NCBI RefSeq assembly: GCF_021044685.1
Contig: NZ_CP088014.1
Coordinates: 5,132,001 to 5,196,000, forward strand
Reading direction: 5' to 3'
Length of the DNA: 64,000 nt
Origin: Bradyrhizobium daqingense
GTDB lineage: Bacteria > Pseudomonadota > Alphaproteobacteria > Rhizobiales > Xanthobacteraceae
The notes beneath the pieces were generated by a model, which saw only the letters and a program-made list of their open reading frames with translations, was not told where the DNA came from and did not search any database. Each line of letters starts with the position of its first letter. Positions within the stretch are counted from its first letter, which is position 1. Positions 53,027-61,495 of the stretch are shown here, in pieces. A program made the translations under genes and the position numbers.

Positions 53027-53881
53027 TTATCGGCGAGCTTCCCAGCGCCCCTCTGCCGCCCGCTTCTCATCACCCTTCGCTGCATTCCAGAGCGCGTCCA
53101 TCTCTTCCAGCGACGCCTGTTCGAGTGTGCGACCCTTGGCCTCCAGCGCGCGCTCGATATAGGCAAACCGCCGCTCGAACTTGGCGTTGGTCGCGCGCAA
53201 TGCCGCTTCCGGATCGGCATCGACATGGCGGGCGAGGTTGACCAGCGCGAACATCAGGTCGCCGGTTTCTTCGGCAAGCTCCTGCTTGTCGTTGCGATCA
53301 AGTGCGGCCTCGATCTCGTCGGCTTCCTCGCGGATTTTTTGCAAGACCGCGCGCGGGTCGTTCCAGTCGAAGCCGACGGTGGAGGCCTTCCGCTGCAGCT
53401 CCATGGCGCGGGTGAGCGCGGGCTGGCCTGCCTTCACGCCTGACAGCAGCGATTTGTGGGATGGCGCTTCCTCCGGCGGCCGGCGCGCGGCACGCTCGGC
53501 CTTTTCCTCGGCCTTGATGCGGTCCCAGACTTCCTTGACGTGATGCGAGGCGAGATTTCCGTCCTTGTCGGCGAAGACGTGCGGATGGCGCCGGATCATC
53601 TTCCGGGTGATGGCGTCGACCACGTCGCCGAACGCAAAGGCGTTCTGCTCGGAGGCCATCTGGGCGTGGAACACGACCTGGAGCAGCAGGTCGCCGAGCT
53701 CCTCTCTGAGATCGTCGAGATCGCCGCGGGTGATGGCGTCCACCACCTCATAGGCTTCCTCGATCGTGTAGGGCGCGATCGTCGCAAAATTCTGCTCGAG
53801 GTCCCAGGGGCAGCCGGTCACCGGCGTGCGCAGCGCCGCCATGATCTCGATCAGGCGGGAAATATCGCGGGAAGGGGTCAT
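53027..53881 (-). CDS. mazG: Nucleoside triphosphate pyrophosphohydrolase MazG
   Basis: 284 residues from the ATG at 53881 (MTPSRDISRLIEIMAALRTP). The frame is open to 53989 but the family starts here. It has two MazG folds: the first with TGCPWDLEQNFATIAPYTIE and EEAYEVVDAI (metal-binding EExxE pattern), the second around ALDRNDKQELAEETGDLMFA and LVNLARHVDADPEAALRATN. It hydrolyses (d)NTPs to NMP and PPi, limiting misincorporation and modulating the stringent response. It is a lone housekeeping gene here, divergent from queC by 126 bp, and no MazEF partner is present. Confidence 0.94.
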   Translation of the reverse strand: MTPSRDISRLIEIMAALRTPVTGCPWDLEQNFATIAPYTIEEAYEVVDAITRGDLDDLREELGDLLLQVVFHAQMASEQNAFAFGDVVDAITRKMIRRHPHVFADKDGNLASHHVKEVWDRIKAEEKAERAARRPPEEAPSHKSLLSGVKAGQPALTRAMELQRKASTVGFDWNDPRAVLQKIREEADEIEAALDRNDKQELAEETGDLMFALVNLARHVDADPEAALRATNAKFERRFAYIERALEAKGRTLEQASLEEMDALWNAAKGDEKRAAEGRWEARR

Positions 53882-54007
53882 TGCGGGCCGTTCTCCTGGG
53901 GCTCCAGCCTTATGCCAAAAGCGGGCCGTCGATCCCAGCCTAGCTGTGCGGAACAGTCCGGTTTCCACCGATTGGCGGGCCGCCCCCACGGTGCTAAAGC
54001 GCGGGCC

Positions 54008-54724
54008 ATGAACGACGCATTTTCATCAGAGACCGCGCTGGTGCTGTTCTCCGGCGGCCAGGATTCCACCACCTGCCTCGCCTGGGCGCTCAGCCGCTTC
54101 GCGCGAGTGGAGACGCTGGGGTTCGAATATGGCCAGCGCCATGCCATCGAGCTCGCCTGCCGCGACCGCCTTGTCGACGGCATCAAGAGCCTTCGCGAGG
54201 ATTGGGCTGAAAAGCTCGGCGAAAGCCATACGCTGTCGATCCCGACGCTGGCCGCCGTCTCCGAAACGGCGCTGACCCGCGACGTCGCGATCGCGATGGG
54301 CGCCGACGGCCTGCCCAACACCTTCGTGCCCGGTCGCAACCTGGTGTTCCTGACCTTCGCCGCGGCGCTGGCGTATCGACGCGGCATCACCCACATCGTC
54401 GGCGGCATGTGCGAGACCGATTATTCCGGCTATCCCGATTGCCGCGACGACACCATCCGCGCCATGCAGGCGGCGCTCTCGCTCGGAATGGCCAGGACGT
54501 TCGCGCTGCATACGCCCTTGATGTGGATCGACAAGGCCGCGACCTGGAAACTGGCGCAGGACCTCGGCGGAGAGGGACTGGTCGACCTCATCCGCGAGCA
54601 GTCGCACACCTGCTATCTCGGTGAGCGCGGCGCGCAGCATGATTGGGGCTATGGCTGCGGCGAGTGCCCGGCCTGCAGCCTGCGGGCGAAGGGGTGGCGG
54701 GAGTTCGTGGCGGAACGCAAATAG
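54008..54724 (+). CDS. queC: 7-cyano-7-deazaguanine synthase QueC
   Basis: 238 residues from the ATG at 54008; the much longer open frame upstream is a shadow of mazG. The PP-loop ATP-binding motif is ALVLFSGGQDSTTCLAWAL (about 10-28), and the C-terminal zinc-binding cysteines are in GYGCGECPACSLRAKGW. VPGRNLVFLTFAAALAYRRG is also diagnostic. It converts 7-carboxy-7-deazaguanine plus ammonia to preQ0, a precursor of queuosine in tRNA and of some DNA modifications. No other queuosine genes are adjacent. A composite palindromic repeat follows the stop. Confidence 0.95.
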   Translation: MNDAFSSETALVLFSGGQDSTTCLAWALSRFARVETLGFEYGQRHAIELACRDRLVDGIKSLREDWAEKLGESHTLSIPTLAAVSETALTRDVAIAMGADGLPNTFVPGRNLVFLTFAAALAYRRGITHIVGGMCETDYSGYPDCRDDTIRAMQAALSLGMARTFALHTPLMWIDKAATWKLAQDLGGEGLVDLIREQSHTCYLGERGAQHDWGYGCGECPACSLRAKGWREFVAERK

Positions 54725-54737
54725 CGCTCCGATCTCC

Positions 54738-54843
54738 GCTGTCATTCCCCGCGAACGCGGGGAATCCAGTACGCCGCGGCTTCTCCGTATCTCACAAACG
54801 TCTCTGGAATACTGGATCACCCGCCTTCGCGGGTGATGACAGC
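54738..54843. repeat. Composite palindromic repeat (two nested hairpins in a larger inverted repeat)
   Basis: The outer ends are GCTGTCAT and ATGACAGC. Inside are hairpin CCCCGCG-AA-CGCGGGG and hairpin CACCCGC-CTT-CGCGGGTG, plus a shared CCAGTA / TACTGG arm. This arrangement resembles mosaic REP elements and lies 13 bp after queC, ending about 40 bp before the nitrile hydratase accessory gene end (convergent). Confidence 0.75.
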
Positions 54844-54883
54844 AGTGTTTGGGGAAACGGTGCCCGCAACGCGCAGGTGGTTA

Positions 54884-55261
54884 TCAAGCAAAATCCTCGT
54901 CCCGCAGCTCGATCGGCTTGCCGTGGGGCGTGCGATCGGCGGCGTGGTCCCATGCGTCGCGGTAGCGGTGCAGGGTCTCCTTGGAGGCGACGCCCTTGCG
55001 AGCGACGAGGCCTTCCAGCGTGGCGAGCCAGTGCAGATAGTAGGTCTCGCCGGTGTCAGGGTCGCCCGCGGCTTGCGCGCGCTTGATCTCGTCGGCCAAG
55101 GCGGCGGCCCATTCCGGCCAGGTGAACACGCCGCGTTCGTGCAGCGTCAGCGCCATTGCGAACGCGTGGGCCTCCCAGGGCGCGCGGAACACCGGGCCGT
55201 CGTCATCGCGCGGAATGCTGGGAATGGCGGCGGTCGCAGCCGCAGCAGCGCTCCCACTCAT
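54884..55261 (-). CDS. Nitrile hydratase accessory protein
   Basis: 125 residues from the ATG at 55261 (a GTG one codon earlier at 55264 overlaps the beta-subunit stop). The sequence DDDGPVFRAPWEAHAFAMAL, TLHERGVFTWPEWAAALADE and TYYLHWLATLEGLVARKGVA matches the small nitrile hydratase accessory/activator family, which resembles the beta-subunit N-terminus. In cobalt enzymes such proteins deliver a metallated alpha subunit to the beta subunit (self-subunit swapping). It is third in the alpha-beta-accessory operon, and its coupling to the beta gene by stop/start overlap is tight. Confidence 0.9.
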   Translation of the reverse strand: MSGSAAAAATAAIPSIPRDDDGPVFRAPWEAHAFAMALTLHERGVFTWPEWAAALADEIKRAQAAGDPDTGETYYLHWLATLEGLVARKGVASKETLHRYRDAWDHAADRTPHGKPIELRDEDFA

Positions 55262-55920
55262 CACGCCGGGTCCAGGTAGGGCTCGAACGCGTCGATCGAG
55301 ACCTTCAAGGTCGGATCGCCATCCTCACCCCAGAGATCACGGCCCTCAAACACGACCGTGTAGAGCCATTGCGGGTTCTCGCCGAGCTCCACCGCCGCGG
55401 TGTCGGGAAATACGTGACAGCCATGGTTGAGCTCGACCACGCCGACATGGCCGCGGACATAGCGCGGCAGCCGCGTATGCGTGGCCGGATGAATGTTCCT
55501 GGCACGCACGCGATCGCCGATGTTGAATTTCGCCGGGGCCGGGGCAGGGCGGGCGAACTGGCCGCGCACCATGATGCGCTCGACATTGGCGCGATCGAAC
55601 TTGCCGTGCTTGAGCGCCTTTCCCGGCTGCATCGCATGGCCGGCGGCGACCTCCTCGCGCGTGAGATAGCCCTTCTCGATCAGCATCTCCTCGAGCCCGA
55701 GGAACCATTTCTTGTAATAGGAGCTCGACAGATAGACGTGCGGCGGCAGCGTCTCGCGATAGAAGCGCGAGGTGTCGATGTTGAAGGCGCCGGCCGCGCC
55801 CATCGCACGCACCATGGCCAGAACGCGGGACTCCCACTCCTCGTGGAACATCGGCTCGTTCGGCTCGGGCTCGACTTTGCCGAACCCATCCATGCCGCCC
55901 ATGTCGTGCACGCCGTTCAC
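55261..55920 (-). CDS. nthB: Nitrile hydratase beta subunit
   Basis: 219 residues. The GTG start at 55920 gives the expected N-terminus MNGVHDMGGMDGFGKVEPEP and has GGGAG seven bases upstream; the longer open frame is a shadow of the alpha gene. Further family stretches are FHEEWESRVLAMVRAMGAAG, YYKKWFLGLEEMLIEKGYLT and the SH3-like C-terminal barrel FNIGDRVRARNIHPATHTRL, PRYVRGHVGVVELNHG. With the alpha subunit it hydrates nitriles to amides. It overlaps the alpha gene by four bases (GTGA), indicating coupled translation. Complete. Confidence 0.95.
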   Translation of the reverse strand: MNGVHDMGGMDGFGKVEPEPNEPMFHEEWESRVLAMVRAMGAAGAFNIDTSRFYRETLPPHVYLSSSYYKKWFLGLEEMLIEKGYLTREEVAAGHAMQPGKALKHGKFDRANVERIMVRGQFARPAPAPAKFNIGDRVRARNIHPATHTRLPRYVRGHVGVVELNHGCHVFPDTAAVELGENPQWLYTVVFEGRDLWGEDGDPTLKVSIDAFEPYLDPA

Positions 55921-56549
55921 GATGGCGCTCCCGGCGTCTTCGGGAAACCGGTGCCGATCATGGAATCCCGCGTGACCAGCTCGGCGAGCTGCTCCTCGCT
56001 CCAGCCCTCCGTGCCTGCGGGGCGCATCGGCAGCACCAGGAAGCGCGTCTCGGCCGTGGAATCCCACACCCGGATTTCGATGTCCTTCGGCACGGTGACG
56101 CCGAAATCGGCGAGCACGCCCCGCGGGTCCTTGACCGCGCGTGAGCGGTAGGGTGCGGCCTTGTACCAGACCGGCGGCAGTCCGAGCATTTCCCAGGGGT
56201 AGCAGGAGCACAGCGTGCACACGACCATGTTGTGGCGCTCCGGCGTATTCTCGACCACGACGAGGTGGTCGCCGACGCGGCTGACATGGCCGAGCGTGCC
56301 GATCGCCTTGCTGCCGTCCTCCAGTAGCGCCCGCTTGAACGCCGGATCGGTCCACGCTTTCGCGACGACGCGCGCGCCGTTGTGCGGGCCGATCTTGGTC
56401 TCGTAGGCCTGGATGATGGCGTCGAGCGCGGCCGGCTCGACATAGCCTTTTTCGGTCAGGATCGTCTCGAGCGCGCGCACGCGCAGCTCGGTGTCCGACA
56501 GCTCGGAATGATCGTGATCGTGATGATGATGGTCGTGATCGTGGCTCAT
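55917..56549 (-). CDS. nthA: Nitrile hydratase alpha subunit, cobalt type, His-rich N-terminus
   Basis: 210 residues from the ATG at 56549. The metal site is VCTLCSCYPWEMLGLPP; the Thr in VCTLCSC is the cobalt-type signature (iron enzymes have Ser), and the cysteines become sulfenic/sulfinic ligands. LSDTELRVRALETILTEKGY and GPHNGARVVAKAWTDPAFKR are family stretches. The first 16 residues (MSHDHDHHHHDHDHSE) form a striking His/Asp metal-binding-like tail, seen in some rhizobial members and suggestive of cobalt capture. The enzyme converts nitriles (possibly indole-3-acetonitrile in plant-associated relatives) to amides. It is first in the nthA-nthB-accessory operon and divergent from the enoyl-CoA hydratase gene. 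Confidence 0.95.
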   Translation of the reverse strand: MSHDHDHHHHDHDHSELSDTELRVRALETILTEKGYVEPAALDAIIQAYETKIGPHNGARVVAKAWTDPAFKRALLEDGSKAIGTLGHVSRVGDHLVVVENTPERHNMVVCTLCSCYPWEMLGLPPVWYKAAPYRSRAVKDPRGVLADFGVTVPKDIEIRVWDSTAETRFLVLPMRPAGTEGWSEEQLAELVTRDSMIGTGFPKTPGAPS

Positions 56550-56670
56550 GACGGCGAAGATAGGCGCAATGGCCCGGACCTGTCGAGTACGCGTTGCGGC
56601 GCGTCCGGGTCCCATATTCGTGAGGTCGGTTGTAGGTTAGCATCGCCGCAAAAGCGATGAGGAGACACTG

Positions 56671-57477
56671 GTGACGGACTACGTGAAGATCGAGAAGGGC
56701 CTCGGGCCCGAGGGACGGATTGCGGTGGTGCGGTTCGATCGCGGCGACGGCATCAACGCGCTATCACCTGAGGCGATGCGGCAGCTGACCGCAGCGGCGC
56801 GCAGCTTCGAGGACGACGCCGAGACATCGGTCGTGGTCCTGACCGGCAGCTCGGGTGCATTCAGCGCCGGCTTCGACCTCAAGGACGCCGAAGGGCGCTC
56901 GCGCAAGGAGATGGATCTCGGCGCGCTGCGGCGGCATCTCAAGCTTGGGCCGCGCCTGACGCACGCCTGGCAAGAGATGGAGCAGATCACGATCGCGGCG
57001 ATCGAGGGCTTTTGCGTCGGCGGCGGAGTCGCGCTGGCGGTGGCGCTCGACTTCCGCGTCATGGGACGCAATGCGCATCTGCGCGTGCCCGAGATCGGGC
57101 TCGGCATGAACATGAGCTGGCAGAGCATCCCACGCATGCTGCATCTGATGGGTCCGGCGCGCACCAAGCAGGCGGTGATCCTGGCCGATCAGCGCATCAG
57201 CGCGGATGAAGCCTATGAATGGCGGCTGGTGGAGCAGGTGGTCGATCCCGGCCATGCCTTCGAGGCCGCGATGGATCTCGCCCGCAAGGTCGCCGCGCAG
57301 CCGCCGCTCTCGGTGGCCATGACCAAGCTCACCGTCAACCGGCTGACGCATGCGCTGGACGACCTCGCCAGCCACATGGACGTCGATCAGTTCGCGCTCG
57401 CTGGCTTCAGCGAGGACCACAAGGAGGGCGTCGAGGCTTTCCTGACGCGCCGCAAGCCGCGGTTCAAGGGGCGGTAG
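56671..57477 (+). CDS. Enoyl-CoA hydratase/isomerase family protein
   Basis: 268 residues, crotonase fold. GSSGAFSAGFDLKDAEG forms the first oxyanion-hole segment, and ITIAAIEGFCVGGGVALAVA the CoA-binding and second oxyanion segment. RVPEIGLGMNMSWQSIPRML covers the region of the usual catalytic Glu. Crotonase members hydrate, isomerise or hydrolyse acyl-CoAs; the exact reaction is not predictable. GTG start after GAGGAGACACTG. It is divergent from the nitrile hydratase operon over 120 bp, and there is no further beta-oxidation gene nearby, so a functional link to nitrile metabolism is only positional. Confidence 0.88.
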   Translation: MTDYVKIEKGLGPEGRIAVVRFDRGDGINALSPEAMRQLTAAARSFEDDAETSVVVLTGSSGAFSAGFDLKDAEGRSRKEMDLGALRRHLKLGPRLTHAWQEMEQITIAAIEGFCVGGGVALAVALDFRVMGRNAHLRVPEIGLGMNMSWQSIPRMLHLMGPARTKQAVILADQRISADEAYEWRLVEQVVDPGHAFEAAMDLARKVAAQPPLSVAMTKLTVNRLTHALDDLASHMDVDQFALAGFSEDHKEGVEAFLTRRKPRFKGR

Positions 57478-57727
57478 CCCACGGCGTTGTCGAAGTCGGG
57501 CAGATGAATTTTCTTGAGCTGGGGGCGATTGGGAAAACTTCGTCCATCTCCCTGCAAATATCTGAAATTGCAAGAAAGACTGGAAAAGGCAATGGTGCGT
57601 GCTGCGGTGCAGCGCGTCGCTCGCTTGAGGCGGTTTGCTGTTGTTCCACTTCCCAGTCGCCGATGCGACGGGCTCTGGTTTGCCTTCCGGGCAGCCGAGA
57701 GAACTATTGTGCATGAAGGCCGTCTCC

Positions 57728-58852
57728 ATGAACGCTCACCAATCGCTTGCCGTCGGACAGCCGATTGCGCCGCCTGAACCTATTTCACCTGTCGCGCCGG
57801 AACCGGACGCGATGGTCCGTTTCGACGGGATCTCAAAGACCTATCCCGCCTACCGCGGCAAGCCCGGCGTCAACGCGCTACAGAATATCGACTTTGCCAT
57901 ACCGCGCGGTTCCATCACCGGCGTGATCGGCCGCTCGGGCGCAGGCAAATCGAGCTTCGTCCGGTTGATCAACGGGCTGGAGAAGCCGACCACGGGCCGC
58001 GTCATCGTCGACGGCCGCGATATCTCGGCTCTGGCGGGCCGCGAGCTGCGCCTGGCGCAGCGCTCGATCGGCATGATCTTCCAGCATTTCAACCTGCTGT
58101 CGTCGCGCACCGCCGCCGACAACATCGCGCTGCCGCTCGAGATCGCCGGCTGGTCCAGAGCCGACATCAAGACGCGCGTCGCCGAGCTGCTCGCGCTCGT
58201 CGGCATCGCCGACAAGCATGATCGTTATCCCTCGGAACTCTCGGGCGGCCAGAAGCAGCGCGTCGGCATCGCGCGGGCGCTGGCGACGCGGCCGAGCGTG
58301 CTGCTGTCGGACGAGGCGACCTCGGCGCTCGATCCGCAGACCACGCGCGCGATCCTCGATCTGCTCGCGAACATCAACCGTGAGCTGGGGGTAACCATCG
58401 TGCTAATCACCCACGAAATGTCCGTGGTGCGCCAGCTTGCGAAGGAGGTTGTCGTGCTCGATGCCGGCCGCGTGGTCGAGAGCGGCCATGTCGCCGACAT
58501 CTTCACCCATCCGAAGCACCCGATCACCCAGTCTTTCCTCGCCGAAGTGATTGGCGACAGCCTGCCGGTCTCGCTGGCAAGCCGAATCGTGCCGGAGCCC
58601 GTCGTGGGCGGGCAGACCGTGATCCGCATTCAGGTGCGCGGGGAAGGGGCCGGCGACACGGTGGTGGCGCGGCTCGCCCGTAAGCTTGGCCTCGACATCG
58701 CGCTGCTCGCGGCGCGCATCGACGAGATCGGCGGCCAGCACGTCGGCTCGCTCGTTCTTGGCATTCCCGGCGGCGAGGACGCGGTGACGCGCACGCTCGC
58801 CTGGCTCTCTCAATATCAATTCTCGGCGGAGCGTCTCGGCCATGTCGCCTGA
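57728..58852 (+). CDS. metN: Methionine ABC transporter ATPase MetN
   Basis: 374 residues from the ATG at 57728 (57713 and further upstream codons are open). The ATPase core carries Walker A VIGRSGAGKSSFVRLINGLE, Q-loop IFQHFNLLSS, signature ELSGGQKQRVGIARALATRP, Walker B VLLSDEATSALDPQTTRAIL and switch His in LITHEMSV. The C-terminal NIL domain (about 285-374: ARIDEIGGQHVGSLVLGIPG) is the methionine-sensing regulatory domain. It powers high-affinity methionine import with MetI and MetQ encoded next. The 250 bp upstream showed no recognisable SAM riboswitch. The stop overlaps metI by 11 bp. Confidence 0.95.
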   Translation: MNAHQSLAVGQPIAPPEPISPVAPEPDAMVRFDGISKTYPAYRGKPGVNALQNIDFAIPRGSITGVIGRSGAGKSSFVRLINGLEKPTTGRVIVDGRDISALAGRELRLAQRSIGMIFQHFNLLSSRTAADNIALPLEIAGWSRADIKTRVAELLALVGIADKHDRYPSELSGGQKQRVGIARALATRPSVLLSDEATSALDPQTTRAILDLLANINRELGVTIVLITHEMSVVRQLAKEVVVLDAGRVVESGHVADIFTHPKHPITQSFLAEVIGDSLPVSLASRIVPEPVVGGQTVIRIQVRGEGAGDTVVARLARKLGLDIALLAARIDEIGGQHVGSLVLGIPGGEDAVTRTLAWLSQYQFSAERLGHVA

Positions 58853-59507
58853 ACTCATCAATTTGATCGTCCAGGCCACCGGCGAAAGCCTGTACATGGT
58901 CGGTATCGCGGCGCTGCTCGGCACCACCTTCGGCCTGCCGCTCGGCGTCTTTCTCGCCACCAGCCGCAAGGGCGAGCTGTTTGCGGCTCCCTTCGTCAAT
59001 CGCGTGCTGGGCATCGTCGTCAATGCCACGCGGTCCACGCCCTTCATCATCCTGGTCGTCGCCATCATCCCGTTCACGCGGCTGATTGCCGGCACCTCGA
59101 TCGGCTCGACGGCGGCGATCGTACCCCTGGTCATTGCATCGACGCCGTTCATCGCGCGCCTGGTCGAGGCGGCGATCCGCGAGGTCGATGGCGGCCTGAT
59201 CGAGACCGCGTCCTCATTCGGCGCCTCTCCGATCCAGATCGTGCTCAAGGTGTTGATCCCGGAGGCCCTGCCGGGCCTGCTGCTGGCGCTGACGCTCGCC
59301 GTGGTCAGCCTGCTCGGCTATTCCGCGATGGTCGGCGCCGTCGGAGGCGGCGGGCTCGGCGACCTCGGCATCCGCTATGGCTATCAGCGCTTCATGCCGG
59401 AAATGATGCTGGCCGTCGTGGTCGTGCTGATCGCGCTGGTGCAGATCGTGCAGAGCGCGGGCGATTATCTGGCGCGCCGGGTCAACCGCCGGCTGCGGCA
59501 TCGCTGA
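58842..59507 (+). CDS. metI: Methionine ABC transporter permease MetI
   Basis: 221 residues with five predicted membrane helices. The BPD permease EAA loop is RLVEAAIREVDGGLIETASS then FGASPIQIVLKVLIPEALPG. The N-terminal pattern LIVQATGESLYMVGIAALLG and the GYSAMVGAVGGGGLGDLGIR region match MetI. It forms the membrane channel of the MetNIQ importer. The start lies inside the metN coding end (11-bp overlap), and metQ follows after 28 bases. Complete and of usual length. Confidence 0.95.
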   Translation: MSPELINLIVQATGESLYMVGIAALLGTTFGLPLGVFLATSRKGELFAAPFVNRVLGIVVNATRSTPFIILVVAIIPFTRLIAGTSIGSTAAIVPLVIASTPFIARLVEAAIREVDGGLIETASSFGASPIQIVLKVLIPEALPGLLLALTLAVVSLLGYSAMVGAVGGGGLGDLGIRYGYQRFMPEMMLAVVVVLIALVQIVQSAGDYLARRVNRRLRHR

Positions 59508-59535
59508 ACCGAATTTTTCGAAACTGGAGACATCA

Positions 59536-60309
59536 ATGCGTTTCATCGCAACCCTTGCGGCTGCAGCCTTGCTTGCGGCCAATGCCCACGCCGAAACCAT
59601 CCGCGTCGGCGTGACCGCCGGCCCGCATGCCGAGATCCTCGACGTCGTGAAGAAGGTCGGAGCCGAGCGCGGCATCGACATCAAGGTGGTCGAGTTCACC
59701 GACTACGTGATTCCGAACCAGGCGCTGGCGCTTAGGGATCTCGAGGCCAACTCGTTCCAGCACGAGCCGTACCTGAAGAACCAGATCTCCAAGACAGGCT
59801 GGAAGATCGTCAAGGTCGCCAACACGATCGGCTCGCCGCAGGGCGTTTATTCGCAGAAGTACAAGAAGCTCGCGGACCTGCCCGAAGGCGCCCGCGTCGC
59901 CATCGCCAACGACCCGTCCAACGGCGCCCGCGGCCTGATGATCCTGGCGCTGCACGGCGTGATCAAGCTGAAGGACCCGAACAACGTCTCCTCGACCATC
60001 GCTGACATCACCGACAACCCGAAGAAGCTGCGCTTCGTCGAGCTCGATGCCGCCCAGCTTCCGCGCGCGCTGCAGGACGTCGACCTCGTCTCGATCAACA
60101 ACAATTACGCCGTGCAGGCCGGTCTCAATCCGGCGACCGACGCGATCGCGCGCGAAAACCCGGACGGCCCCTGGGTCAACATCCTCGCTGTCCGCGAAGA
60201 GGACAAGGACAAGCCGTGGGTGAAGCAGCTGATCGCAGTCTACCACTCCGATCCCGTGAAGGCGTTTCTGGAGACGCGCTTCAAGGGGACCTACCTGCCG
60301 ACCTGGTAA
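59536..60309 (+). CDS. metQ: Methionine-binding protein MetQ (NlpA family)
   Basis: 257 residues. The signal peptide MRFIATLAAAALLAANAHA is cleaved after AHA, and there is no lipobox Cys, so unlike E. coli MetQ it is predicted to be a free periplasmic protein. The mature NlpA fold contains IRVGVTAGPHAEILDVVKKV, VEFTDYVIPNQALALRDLEA, NSFQHEPYLKN and NDPSNGARGLMILALHGVIK, which line the methionine pocket. It delivers methionine to MetNI. GGAG precedes the ATG. It is convergent with the AraC-family gene, 16 bp apart. Confidence 0.94.
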   Translation: MRFIATLAAAALLAANAHAETIRVGVTAGPHAEILDVVKKVGAERGIDIKVVEFTDYVIPNQALALRDLEANSFQHEPYLKNQISKTGWKIVKVANTIGSPQGVYSQKYKKLADLPEGARVAIANDPSNGARGLMILALHGVIKLKDPNNVSSTIADITDNPKKLRFVELDAAQLPRALQDVDLVSINNNYAVQAGLNPATDAIARENPDGPWVNILAVREEDKDKPWVKQLIAVYHSDPVKAFLETRFKGTYLPTW

Positions 60310-60325
60310 AGGCGAGCGGCGCGCC

Positions 60326-61315
60326 TCAGGCCGCACACCTCGCGCGCCGCAACGTCTGCGAGGGCAACTCGCAGAAGTGGCGCTTGTAGTCGCGCGAGAA
60401 CTGGCTGAAGTGCCAGAAGCCGTGCTGTACGGCGACGTCGTAGACGGAGGCATCCGTGCCGCCGGCACGCTTCAGGTCGCGCCGTACGCGGTTGAGCCGC
60501 ATTGCGCGCCAATAGTGCATCGGGCTCGTGCCCAGCACCTCCTGGAAGCAATAGCCTAGCTTGCGCGGGCTGGCGCCGACCGCCTGGCAGACCTCCAGCA
60601 GCGAGAGCGTCCGCTCGCCGCTGCCGTGCATCAGCTCCCGCGCGCGATCGACGGTGCGCTTGCGCCCCGCGGCGCTGCGGCTGGGATAGCTTGGGCGTGC
60701 GGTCGGCAACATCTCCATGATTTCGACGAGCAGGGCGTCTTCCAGCGCCTGCCGGACGGCGGGGGCGTCGAATCGTTCGGGCGCCGTCGCGATGGTCTCG
60801 TGGATCGCGGCAAGATGAGCTCGCAATCGCAAGACCGGCGCCTGCGCCATCTCGATCACCCGCAACTGATGCCAGACCCCGCGCGGCAGCTCGATATCGA
60901 ATCGAGCCGCGAGATCCTTTATCAGCGCCGAACTAGCGATGACGCCGCGCAGCTCGAACGATCTCGGGGTGCACATGTCGACCTCGGCGTCGATGCAGGC
61001 AATCACCTGGGCGCCTGCAACGCTGGCGCCGTTGCAATTGATCTCGCCGTCACCGGGCCAGGGCAGAGCAATGCCGAAACTGTCGGCTCCCAACTGGCCG
61101 TATTGGCGGACCTGCTGGCTGGTGATCTCGCGGAAGATTTCGAGCCGGGGCAGGGAGAGTTGCGTGAAACTGCCGCTGAAGGCGCCGGCGCTGATCTGGT
61201 CGTAGCTCAGCCGCCAGCGGCCGAGCGAAGCGCAGTGCTCGTCGACATCGCTACTGCTCGCCTGAAGCAGATTGTGAGCTGAGTCCAGAGTCGGAAGAAC
61301 TTCACTTAAGGCCAT
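60326..61315 (-). CDS. AraC-family transcriptional regulator
   Basis: 329 residues. The C-terminal third holds the AraC DNA-binding pair: SLLEVCQAVGASPRKLGYCF (first HTH) and SVYDVAVQHGFWHFSQFSRD (second HTH), with the connecting helix PMHYWRAMRLNRVRRDLKRA. The N-terminal 220 residues resemble the sensor half of EutR/FeaR-like regulators without a named ligand. It is divergent from the hydrolase-amine oxidase pair over 180 bp and so probably controls them; an amine or its aldehyde product would be the natural inducer (inference). No clear operator was recognised between the genes. Confidence 0.85.
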   Translation of the reverse strand: MALSEVLPTLDSAHNLLQASSSDVDEHCASLGRWRLSYDQISAGAFSGSFTQLSLPRLEIFREITSQQVRQYGQLGADSFGIALPWPGDGEINCNGASVAGAQVIACIDAEVDMCTPRSFELRGVIASSALIKDLAARFDIELPRGVWHQLRVIEMAQAPVLRLRAHLAAIHETIATAPERFDAPAVRQALEDALLVEIMEMLPTARPSYPSRSAAGRKRTVDRARELMHGSGERTLSLLEVCQAVGASPRKLGYCFQEVLGTSPMHYWRAMRLNRVRRDLKRAGGTDASVYDVAVQHGFWHFSQFSRDYKRHFCELPSQTLRRARCAA

Positions 61316-61495
61316 GACGATACGTCAAATTCCCCGCTCGAGCAGCCAGCAAGAACCACGCCAGACTGGCACGCCCACGGACGCTGTCCAGCAAAATATT
61401 GCCGGATCTCGATAACGCCGGCCGGAGCCTTCAATGCAGTCTTCCGCCCCGGTGCTCCCGACATAGGGTCGGGGCCGCTTCGCGGAGGGATCGAG

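Noticed and set aside
57478..57727. SAM riboswitch upstream of metNIQ
   Set aside because: No SAM-II or other known SAM-aptamer core was recognisable in the leader.
61367..61382. TGGCACG resembling a sigma-54 -24 element between the AraC gene and the NylB-like gene
   Set aside because: The -12 element TTGCW is absent at the required spacing (CGGAC instead).
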